Positions 55,000 through 64,000 of a stretch of 64,000 bases of DNA are shown one piece after another. The stretch lies in assembly GCA_944990035.1 (NCBI GenBank), contig CALYLX010000034.1, positions 372,001 through 436,000 of the forward strand. Direction: 5' to 3'. This DNA comes from Clitopilus passeckerianus. Taxonomy: Eukaryota; Basidiomycota; Agaricomycetes; Agaricales; Entolomataceae. The notes under the pieces were generated by a model. The model saw only the letters and a program-made list of their open reading frames with translations, was not told the DNA's origin and did no database searches. A program made the translations under genes and the position numbers. How positions within the stretch are numbered: position 1 is the stretch's first letter; every line of letters starts with the position of its first letter.

Positions 55000-56397
55000 C
55001 TAAGAATTAGAGTCGGAGAGGTAAGTGATTTTGATTCCACGAGGCCTCTTCAGGTATGGGTGGGATGAAATTTCAATTTGGATGCCAATCTCGCGGATCT
55101 GGAAGGGTTCTACTAGTGCATCTTCAACGGACATTATCAGCAATGTCAGAAGCCTCGGCCGAGCCTCGGCACCGTTCGTCAAGGATTGCCCGTGCTGCAT
55201 CAAGATCCTGGCCGCAGCTTGTCTCTGTTCAACAAATACTGACGGGTGTTTGAGCTTGGGAGGAATGCAGTCCATCGCATCGCAGAATTGGGCACAAGGG
55301 ATAGAGAGTTCCTCGAGATTGGGACATGCTTTAGTGATGGTTCGCATAATAATATGCATTGGAACATTCCTCGTTGTGGGGATTGGTAATGAGGGGAGGC
55401 GAGTGTTGATAAGGTGATCGGGTAAGAAATGCAGTGTGGTCAAATCAAGACTCGTTTTGGCGGGAAGAACATCTCGAATTAGCAGCGCTGACCCGTCTAT
55501 TAAAGAAGGTGAGTCGGAATATGAGCATCCGGTGATTACAAGACAGCGTAGGCGACTTGTTTTGTTATGGGGGCTTGAATGAGTCGGTCGAATTTCACTG
55601 GAGTTGATACGGGAGAACAATTTCCTCAGTTGGTCATTGCTATGAAGAGATGCAAATATTCGAGATTCGGAAAAGCGGTCGGCAAATGGAATGTTCTTGT
55701 ATCTCCTGGTAGGAAGCTGTGGCGATTCTCGCCTTTAATTCAGGATCGTAGGTGAGGTCCCAAGCTGATAAGACAATGCGACAGCCCCACACCACTTCGT
55801 GAGTTGTATACGAGGGAAGTCAACTTTGAGAGCTTTATACTGGGATTTTTCAGCCACTTTCGGGTGGGAAAGAGGCCGTGATCACCGAGGGCATCCAGTC
55901 GACGAAGTTGGGTACACTCGGCTAGGCCCTCTCCGATTGCTTGAGTAATGTCGGGCCGATGCGGTCTATTTCTAGACCAGTGCCAGCTCTGGTTCTGGTA
56001 AGCACGTTTGTAGTATCTGCCATCGAAGGGTGCGGATAAATTTTCCTCTGAAGGAAAATAGGGTGTTAAGCCCCTCAATACTCGGGGGTGAGGTGAGGTA
56101 GATCAGAATTTCCTCGTAAAAGAAGGGGGTAACGGTAGAGTTCATGTCCCTGCATACTAGGCGTAGGTTCCCAACCAAACGCTGGTCCTTGCGAAATCGA
56201 TCGTAACTTGCGCCATTCGTAGGCTCTTGCATGGCTTCATCTGCAAAGTCTACCGGAAGACGCGGTTGCAACCAGGATAAAATCTCCACCAAAACGTCCT
56301 CAGGCAGGTTGTATACATCCATTGCCAACAGCGATGCTGGTGTTGGTGGTATCGGTAATGGTTGGTCGATGTGACCGGTGACAAAGTGACGATACAC
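55000..56397 (-). pseudogene. F-box gene relic 2 (several frameshifts)
   Basis: Reads 'VYNLPEDVLVEILSWLQPRL', 'RLVGNLRLVCRDMNSTVTPF' and 'FYEEILIYLTS', a clear F-box. The frame then shifts after 'GKFIRTL' (about 56025) into 'DGRYYKRAYQNQSWHW', stops after 'CLISLGPHLRS' (55740) and resumes in other frames as 'LRKLFSRINSSEI' and 'ACPNLEELSIPCAQF'. The order of pieces follows the intact 26.7-kb gene. At least three breaks, none at splice sites. Confidence 0.75.
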
Positions 56398-56516
56398 ATC
56401 GTTAGCGGAACGATGATAATCACCCCTGCGGTGGGTCCCAGCTAGGTCAAGTAGGAGTGCAAATCAAAAGGACTACGGTAGCTAGATACACTATTTCTGT
56501 TCACTATTATTATCTC

Positions 56517-59032
56517 CTAAAAGCTCAGAGGTAAGCCCGTCGAGAACTCTCGACTGAGCTTCCAAATAGCATCCACCAGGTCTTGTTCCTTCATCTCCAT
56601 CTTTTCATCCTTCTGCTCCAATACCGCCTGAGCTCCCTCTTTAGAACCATCCGCATCTTCATGAAGCAACCCAGCACCTGTGAAAGGCGACCCAAGCACT
56701 GAACAAACAGTTCCAGGCTTAGGCAACTCTCCTGTCACGAAGTAGTTCCTAATGTGCAGCTGGGTGCAATACGAGGGAGCAGCGAGCGAGCAATGCTACG
56801 GGCAGAGTAACGACAGGCGTAAGCAGCTGGTCGTAGACGTAGAAGTGCAAAACAAGGACTTACCCCAGGAGAATCCTGGGTGAGGACAACTGAGCCAGGG
56901 AAACCCATGGATGTCTTCTTTGCACTGCATGAATGAACATTAATGAGCGATTTAACTTAAAACATGCAATCACTTACGCCCAGAGAGGTGTGACGGGATC
57001 TGAGAGATTTAAATCAGAATCTTCTTTCAATAGCTCGGCGTAGCCGAAACCTCACCTGCAGTATTGCCAACAATGAGCAGTGGATGGCTCGTTTTCCCGC
57101 GGATAGGGCCTACGGAAAGGTCAGACTCGGTCTCAAGGGGAACATGCAGCTAACGTCGCACCTCTGAAATTGGTTTTCGGCAAATTTGGCCAACCACTGA
57201 AAAGACGTGCGTTAGTTTTGGTGCCACTGAACCCTGCGTTGAAACGTACATGCAACCAGCCCTAATGCCAGCCCATAATTCGCCCCATTCGCTGACTTTA
57301 TTCAAGCCCTCGAAATATGTCTTGAAATTAAGGAGCGTATTTGGGACATGACTTCCGTCATTACAAGCAATCGCCAGCTCCGCATCTCGCAGCAAAGGAT
57401 ACGACTTTTCCTTCTTCGAACCTCCGCTGCATCCGCATGCATCACCGCACTTCATTGGGGCTTGGTGGAAGATCTTGAACAGCTTTTCTCCTGCCCGGTT
57501 GGCATCAACCGAGTGAACTCCAGTGCTGCTGTTCATGCTGTTGACTGCCTCCTGCAGATCGGCCAAAGCTTCGGCAAGGAGAGGGAACATCACCCATGGT
57601 TTGTATAGGGTAGAGAAGACGCCCATCCTGAGAAGGTTGTAGTCGACAACGCCATAATCAACTGGGCCTTCGCCATCGAAGATGTTCACGGGAATCGGCC
57701 GTTCGCGGACGGCATCGTATAGCTTGTACAGGTTCTCCTTGATCTGTTCAGGAGAAGAGGCCCAGAATGCACAGGAGGATCGACCGGCGGCATGGCAGTA
57801 GGTGTAGAAGGAGTCCATGGTTTTGTGGGTGTCGATCAAGTTCGTAGACCATAGAGCTGTGGGGTTTGTCAGAACAATGGACGGCTGACGGGGCCCAGGG
57901 GACTTACTCTCGTAGTAGTTCTCCATGTCCACAACGCCATCGATGACAAGTCGGCCGACCTTATCCTAGAAGAGAAAAGTGAATCAGGTTATGGCCGTAC
58001 AGAAGTATGGCTGCGGACTTACAGGGAACATAGCTGCAAAAGTGGATCCGAGAACACTTCCATAGCTATAGATCCTAGGCGTCAGAGATGGCATGTCATG
58101 AACCGTTCGCAGACTTACGAGAACCCCCAATATTGAAGTTTCTCTTGACCATGTGCTTTGACGATGCTAAGCATATCCCTGGCGGTATGGTCGGTGTGGA
58201 TATGGCGTAGCACATCTGTCCTCTTAGCAGCGAGCTGCCCGATGACGTTGGAGCGTGCCCAGGTCCTTGCTAGACCATCGGCAGTGATATTCAGGACGTG
58301 CAAAGCGCCCATATTGGCTCCGTCGGATGCTTCCCAGAGCATTCGTTCTAGGTGGGCGTCGAAGAAGCTTGCGGAGGGAAGGGAGCGCCCAACACCTGGA
58401 GCATGCGGGAGTGGTTAACGGGATGCTGCACCGTATGGTAGAACACAACATACCTCGCGGATCAAACCCGACGATATCGAACTGAGGCCCTACGAGCAAG
58501 GAAATGCCTGGACCTGCCCTCAAAGCCAGGTCTACACCACTGCCACCGGGTCCACCTGGGTTGAGAAGGATAGGTCCACGGTACCCGGGCGAGTTGCGAA
58601 GAGGCGAAGGAATACGAGCCAGGGCAATGGAAGCTTGTTCACCATCCGGATTGGAATAGTTGAGCGGAACCTGTGTGGGCACACTTTAGGACTAATCAGC
58701 AACGTTAATGGGGACGCTCTTACTGCGAGGCGGGTACACTCCATCTTCGTAACTGCTGCCGGAAAGCATGGCTGCCAGTTGAGTTTATCGGAAGTAGGGG
58801 CCTACCGGATACGCGTCAGCAAATTATCCAGGAGCAGCTACTGAAAGTATACGTAGGTACTAACCTTGTCCCAGCTGAAGACCGGCTCCTCGAGCTTCTC
58901 ATTTCCAAAGATATCCAAGAAGCGAAGGGGTTTGAGCCCATTATCATGCACTAGACCGTGAAATGAGACCACAACGCCGTATATCGCAATCGTCAGCACC
59001 GCGAGAGGCACCAAGGGAGATAACCGTCCCAT
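56517..59032 (-). CDS. TAP-like alpha/beta hydrolase (peptidase S33 type), copy 2
   Basis: Twelve exons (58865..59032, 58724..58801, 58454..58670, 58119..58395, 58023..58065, 57908..57965, 57250..57856, 57162..57196, 57056..57109, 56978..56999, 56864..56924, 56517..56795) sum to 632 residues. A hydrophobic N-terminus (PLVPLAVLTIAIYGVVVS) serves as signal or anchor. The core has 'GPILLNPGGPGGSGVDLAL', 'IVGFDPRGVGRS', the nucleophile in 'WGFSYGSVLG', the acid in 'VGNTADPVTPLW' and the histidine in 'SPGHCSLAAPS'. 'PKPGTVCSVLGSPF' near the end matches copy 1. The cysteine cluster 'MKCGDACGCSG' differs from copy 1. Part of it is duplicated at 48.1 kb. Likely a secreted exopeptidase. Confidence 0.92.
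57098..57487 (-). repeat. source segment of the 48.1-kb duplication
   Basis: Pairs with 48099-48488 at about 97 percent identity counted by eye (roughly ten mismatches in 390), same orientation, both edges abrupt. It spans the end of exon 7 through the start of exon 9 of TAP-like copy 2. Confidence 0.9.
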
Positions 59033-59385
59033 GATACAGGATGTTCTGTCAGAGTGTTTCTTGTTTCTTTGGTATCGCCTTTATATCGTTCAATGATAAT
59101 GGTAGGAAGGAGAGCTTATCCTGCGCAGCATCCAACGCGTCAGGAGTTCCCCACGGGCGCACCAAGAAGAGATGGGTATTTGAGTCCACATGGTCTCTCG
59201 ATAACCCCGAGTTGCTGAGCTTTTGAATTGGGTGGCTGTGTAAGCCTCTTTGGGCGTTTTACTGAAAAAAGGATTTTGAACTTTTAAACTCAAGAAACCA
59301 TCCACTCGCGATATACACAATTTTTATTACAAGGATATAACACAGAAACACTTTTACAGGAAAGGCTCAGGGTATGATGGATAAT
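59033..59385. other. intergenic
   Basis: Promoter of TAP-like copy 2 and 3' flank of the carboxypeptidase. No feature recognised. Confidence 0.5.
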
Positions 59386-61604
59386 TTAGTTCCTGGGTGC
59401 CTTCTTCTTGCCCAACAGGACCTCCATGGTCTGGAACGCGGCAACGGGTGAGAATTGAGGAACCCTAAATGTACTCTGATTAGCTGCGCCCCGGGATCTG
59501 AATAAAGAAGCGGCTTACATGTGTCCAGAAAGAGCGACCTCAAAGTAGGTAAGGCCACGCTCGGTATGGGCAGTTCCAAGAGCACCAACACCATCAACGA
59601 CGAAGGAATCATCACGAATCGGAGTCTGGAATCCTTGGTGGCCATTCCATGTCATGCTAATCAAGAATCAGAAAATGAAACACGACCGTGACTGGGGCAA
59701 ACTTACTTCTGCAGAACGATCCTGGTTCCATCAGAAATCAAAATGTAGTCGGCGGTTCCGTGGACGATGACGGTCCTCTTGTTCTTCTCGATGACGCCGG
59801 GGAGGACGCTGAGTGCGGGTGGCAAGCTCTTGTCGCCCCTGGGGAAGACATCAACCTCGGAGCACTCAGTCCACTTGTAGTTTTCTGGGGCATGTACGGC
59901 CTTCTTGACGTCATCGCGGTCGAAGTAGAGAGGGGAGGTCTGTTCTTGAGGGAAGGAGCCACTATACCATCACTCTAACGTCAGAAACCCGCACATGAAA
60001 GATTCATGAGTGGAGATGAACGCACGGGAATCCGAGCACATCCCAAAGAATAGGATAAGTATCGAAGATCCTGTAAACGTTGAAGGCAGGATTGACGGCA
60101 AGAGCAGCCTCGAAGATGATATCCCAAGCATCGCAGCCCTTATCGAACTCGGTGCTCTTTCCAGGAAGAGGGAAGGGTCCCTTTTTAGGAGGATAGGTGA
60201 CATGTTTCTTGTAGTAACCTTCATATCCGCACTTCTTGTTCAGGGCGTCGAGTTGGGCACGGAATGTTTGGCTGTCAAGAACCAAGATCAGTTTTAAGTG
60301 GGGTGAGTGAAGGACAGAGACCTACTTGAAAGCGAAGACATTCTCGTACTTGCGAACGAAATCCACTGCAGGGATTTGTTCTTGTACAACGTCCCAAGAG
60401 AGCGAGGGGTCAGCGATCCAGATACCTTGGAGGTCGAGATCGAGCTTCTTGGGATGGGAGTAGATGTAGTCGGCGATATCTGCGTCAAGCAAACGTTAGG
60501 GTCGAGACTTATGGGTGGCCAGTGGGAAGAACTCACAAGGGATGTAGGTTCCGGCGTACTGAAACGCAAGGTGAAGAATGAGATTCGCGGAAAATGATAC
60601 AATTGAGGTGATAGACGCACACTTTCACCACTCAGGTAGAACTTCTTCCCCTTGAGTTCGCCAAATACCTCCAAGAACTGTTGGAAGAATCCAACCAACT
60701 GCTCAGCAAGGTCGATCTCGTCCTAAAACGCGCTCAGTCAGTCACCTGTGATCCGAGTCCACTGAAGCAACCAACCTTAAGATTCGGCGTTCCCTGCGAG
60801 TAACCAGTGCCAACGGGCTGCTCAACCCAAAGCACGCTAGACAAGTTCGTCCAGCTCCATTCGTTAACTGTCGGCTTCGCCTGTCCCCAGCTCCAAGAGA
60901 AAGGACCATTCTCTTGCAGGAGACCTTCGAGTGAGGAACATCCAGGGCCACCGTTCGTCCTGAAGATCAAGGAGTCAAGTCAGTAAATGGGGTCAAATGA
61001 CGCGATTTATTTATGGATGGTGTGGACGAGATCGCACGCGACGCGGTGGGAGAATGGACTGAGGTAGGAATGGATGTAGGACTGACCAGAAGATTAGATC
61101 ATCCACGCTCCCTTCGGGGCCAGGAGGGAAGAACCAGAAGAAGAGCTATAGAGCAACAACGCGTTATTGAGCAATACACTCAAAAGGAAAAAGAAGAGGA
61201 GCCAATCACCTTCCTGGTCTCGTTAGGGTCCGAACTAATGGGCAACAACCCAGACCAACTAGGCCCAATATCAAAGTCAACTTCCGGAATTGAAGCTCCA
61301 TCGACGTAAAACTCTGGACCACGACAAACAGACACGAACGCTCAATCAGCACCGTGCTCCAACTCGGAGAAATGTCGCGACATGGCCGCGCCGCATACTC
61401 ACCAGATGCCTTGGGGTTCGAGAACGTGATGTTCTTGGGTGCTGCAGCAACATCACGTCGACCAAGCTGTTTATGCCAGCTCCTGGCAGCGTTCACTTGT
61501 CGTTTGTGGATATCTGCCTGGCGGAGCTGGCGTGCGTCGACACGGCCGGTGAAGAATGTAGCTGCAGTCGCGATGACCGGCAACCAAGTTTTGAATCCCA
61601 CCAT
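59386..61604 (-). CDS. secreted serine carboxypeptidase, S10 family
   Basis: Eleven exons (61403..61604, 61210..61313, 61087..61145, 60776..60959, 60621..60722, 60537..60558, 60326..60479, 60026..60271, 59707..59961, 59519..59656, 59386..59464) give 514 residues. A signal peptide ([21 protein letters not shown]) and a basic pro-segment precede the enzyme. S10 marks are all present: '[20 protein letters not shown]' (oxyanion and specificity site), the catalytic serine in 'SGESYAGTYIP', the aspartate in '[10 protein letters not shown]' and the histidine in 'ALSGHMVPQFSP'. It removes C-terminal residues from peptides at acid pH, outside the cell or in the vacuole. The serine codon ends exon 5 and the next exon is only 22 nt. 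Confidence 0.95.
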
Positions 61605-62487
61605 CGTATGTCACGGTGTATTGGTAGGAGGGAGAAGACCACTTGTCGCCCTACCGAAAAGAGGAAGGGGATGAGAATAGGAAGTGGGAGGGAGGGTGCG
61701 AAGCTTACCCTTGACGTACGTTATTTATGCTATCCTCCCGCCGGGTACCGATGAGAACATCCAGACTCTCAATGACACTCACGGGCAAAGCGGAGCGCAG
61801 CGCTCTCCCCCAAAAGAAGCCATTGAATGTCATTATCTCGCCGGTCCATATGCTTGTCAAGGGACGATGTCTACCGACAGGTGGACAGAGGAGGGCCGGG
61901 TGTCGGTTGTGCGAGTAGATGGAGATATCAATGTCGTCTACCACATGAACCAGAGGTAGCGAATCAGAATTTGACTATCATCTGCGAGTTCATAGGACTT
62001 GTCGGAAAGGTCATGAGTTGGCGGAGAGAATGTTCTATGGGCGCGGCATCACTCACTTCCTTTGGCGAGGTGTACTTTGATCAGAAATTTTGTGGCAGGA
62101 TGAAAGCTCGAGTTGCGCTTTGTTAAAGTTGCGTCTTATCAGCTTCTTTGCTCGTCAAGTGGAGCACGTCCCGAGCATTGGGCACCTTATCTTTGGAATG
62201 ATGGTTGTTGCGGTGCGACTCAGGAACCTGGCAAGGATCATGCTATCGTCAGTCCTTGCAGTGATGAGCCTGACCGGATTGGACGGACTTGCCGACTCGT
62301 ATGCCAGAGTGCAATTGACTGATAACTTCGGCTCTTGTGAAAGAAATGTATAGTTGCAACATCGTAGATTATATTTTTGGGTAGGTACGAAAAAAGTACA
62401 ACAAATGAACATCAATGATCAATAGAATAATAAACTTAGTCTGTAGGAAAGGTGTACACGCCATCGAACGAAGCAATGTGTCTACTT
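61605..62487. other. intergenic, 0.9 kb
   Basis: Upstream of the carboxypeptidase and downstream of the RNA-binding gene. Open frames here overlap on several strands without motif support. No gene. Confidence 0.5.
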
Positions 62488-63684
62488 TTAACGAGCATAC
62501 GGATGGAAGCCATGTTGACCTCTCTGGTTCGTCCTCTGCGGACCAACACTCTGCGGCCCTCCGGGAGGTCCACCACTCGTCGCCCTCGGTCCCCTAGGGA
62601 TATTCCCTCCCATCCCTCCCTGCGCACCTCTCCCAATCCCGCCTCCCTGCCCGCCCATCCCGCCACCCATCCCTGCACCACCCATGCCACCCATCATACC
62701 CCTCCCCATCCCAGCACCAGGGAACCCACCCGCACCGCCCATACCTCCCATGCCACCCATACCTCCCATCATCCCACCACCCATCATCCCCTGGTTCATC
62801 CCCCCGCTCGCCATCTGGAACATCCTCGTATACAGAGCTGCGAGCGCCTGAGGATCGAACGGTGCACCACCCGCACCAGCAGCTGCTGCACCTGGCCCGC
62901 CGACGTTCGCTCCTGCAAAGTTGGCAGTGACGGCGGCTTGGGCGTTTTGGTTGTTGAACCGGGCGTTTCCTCCGCCGGCTTGTCCGCCTGCTTGGGCGGT
63001 TCCGTCTTCGTTGAAGTTATCGCGCTGGTAGCGTGGTTGGGCGAGTTTGACGTCGATCTGTACAGAGGAACATGTATTAGTTTCCTTCATCTCCTAGGCG
63101 AATCGCTGTAGGCAGATGGTACTTACGAGTTTCCCATCAATCTCCAACTTCCCGAATCCCAAGAAAGGTTGTACGTCCGTATCCTCAAACGAAACGAACC
63201 CAAAACCTTTACTCCTCCCAGTCTCTCGGTCCAACATGACCGTCGAGTCGATGACTTTACCAAACTGGGAGAAGTACTCCCGCATTGACTCGGAGGTGAC
63301 ACTGCCTGGCAGACCACCAATGAAGAGCTTTGTGGCGCGTTGGTGTTCTTGACGAGGAATGGCGCGTTTCGGGTCGATCTATTCAATAGGTGAACAAACT
63401 ATTCACATAGAGGATATCTGTACTTACAATCTTGCCATCCAAGAAATGCTCTCTAACCATAACGGCATTCACGCTTGCTGGATCCTCAAAGGTCAGGAAA
63501 GCAAAACACCGGGACCTCCCAGCGGCATCTCGCATAATCGTGCACGCATCCACTTTGCCGAATTGTTCAAAGTATTCTCTTAGACCATCTAAAAAACACA
63601 AGTAAATACGAGGTCATGTGTGGTAATTATAGAATGAGAGTATTTACCATCCGTCGTATCCCAATTCAACCCTCCAATAAACAT
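62488..63684 (-). CDS. HRP1: HRP1-like two-RRM RNA-binding protein (5' end may be incomplete)
   Basis: Exons 63648..63684, 63428..63588, 63127..63378 and 62488..63057 give 339 residues from the ATG at 63682-63684. RRM1: RNP2 'MFIGGLNWDTTDD' and RNP1 'GRSRCFAFLTFEDP'. RRM2: RNP2 'KLFIGGLPGSVTSESMREYF' and RNP1 'GRSKGFGFVSFED'. The C-terminal half is Gly/Met-rich, with many M-G-G repeats, and ends 'RGQHGFHPYAR'. This is the architecture of Hrp1/Nab4, which reads the UA-rich efficiency element as cleavage factor IB and shuttles mRNA. A splice acceptor (ttacag before CAAG) lies directly before the ATG, so an N-terminal exon probably exists upstream, within or beyond the window edge. Confidence 0.85.
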
Positions 63685-64000
63685 CTTGCTGTAAATTCCA
63701 AGGACGTATCCACATCAAAGAGGCGAGGTGCGAGTACGACGATTTCGAATTCAAGGAGAGTCAACAGGGTAGGAGGACATATGCAAAAAGCAAATTAGCA
63801 TTAGTACCATTAAGCTAGGACAAACCGGTAAAACAAGGGGAAAAAGGAAGAGGGACGCTACTGCGGTGTTTAGCCTAGCCTAGCCTAGTCGTCTAGTCGT
63901 AGAAGCAGAGCTAGCTAGCTTATCGCTTAGTTGACCCCTCTGGGAGTCTAGGTCTAGACACACTCTCGATTGCGACTGACTACGCCGTATGAGGAACTAT
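63685..64000. other. upstream region with short tagcc repeats
   Basis: Contains about four tandem 'tagcc' units at 63870-63889, next to 'gtctagtcg' repeats. A minus-strand ATG at 63780 opens only nine codons. It may hold the 5' UTR intron of the HRP1-like gene. Confidence 0.4.

Noticed and set aside
62452..63111. 219-codon plus-strand Thr/His/Pro-rich frame
   Set aside because: Antisense of the M-G-G repeats of the HRP1-like protein.

Overview
The window is fungal nuclear DNA, most likely from a mushroom-forming basidiomycete (Agaricomycetes). Nearly every gene is cut by short introns of roughly 45 to 60 bases with GT-AG ends and CTAAC/CTGAC-like branch sites. Many families are typical of that group: psi-producing oxygenase, questin-oxidase-like proteins, TAP-like hydrolases, a seven-helix membrane family, F-box proteins and small secreted proteins. 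I worked out the splice models by hand from frame and splice-site consensus. Wherever I call a gene intact, the exon lengths sum to a multiple of three. No rRNA, tRNA, CRISPR array or complete transposon was seen.

Layout. 0-26 kb: a partial p31comet-like gene, a secreted SH3-like protein, a small secreted protein, zuotin (with a GC-AG intron), an arrestin-like protein, a conserved membrane protein, a PLL-type propeller lectin, an O6-alkylguanine-DNA alkyltransferase, a seven-helix membrane protein, questin-oxidase-like copy A, a single-span surface protein with a PPxY tail, a TAP-like alpha/beta hydrolase and a PL1 pectate lyase. 26-42 kb: an intact F-box protein, a complete two-domain psi-producing oxygenase, RNA14, a cytosolic GH85 endo-beta-N-acetylglucosaminidase and a BTB protein. 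42-59 kb: an unstable stretch with questin-oxidase copy B (one-base frameshift), a frameshifted secreted ADP-ribosyltransferase-like gene, a duplicated 390-bp piece of a TAP-like gene, a shattered and partly inverted questin-oxidase copy C, a cullin that stops inside its N-terminal half, two decayed F-box genes, a small inverted-repeat element and the second full TAP-like gene. 59-64 kb: an S10 serine carboxypeptidase and an HRP1-like two-RRM protein.

How the genes fit together. RNA14 and the HRP1-like protein both belong to the mRNA 3'-end cleavage machinery. The pectate lyase, TAP-like hydrolases and carboxypeptidase suit extracellular or vacuolar breakdown of plant polymers and peptides; the GH85 enzyme has no signal peptide and suits cytosolic glycan recovery. 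The cullin N-terminal-half protein beside F-box genes is the most unusual item: it keeps the Skp1-F-box docking side and lacks the Rbx1/neddylation side, yet its reading frame is clean across four exons.

Several loci (questin-oxidase A and B, the ADP-ribosyltransferase-like gene, one F-box gene) each carry a one-base disruption. This may be real decay or single-base assembly error; raw reads would settle it.
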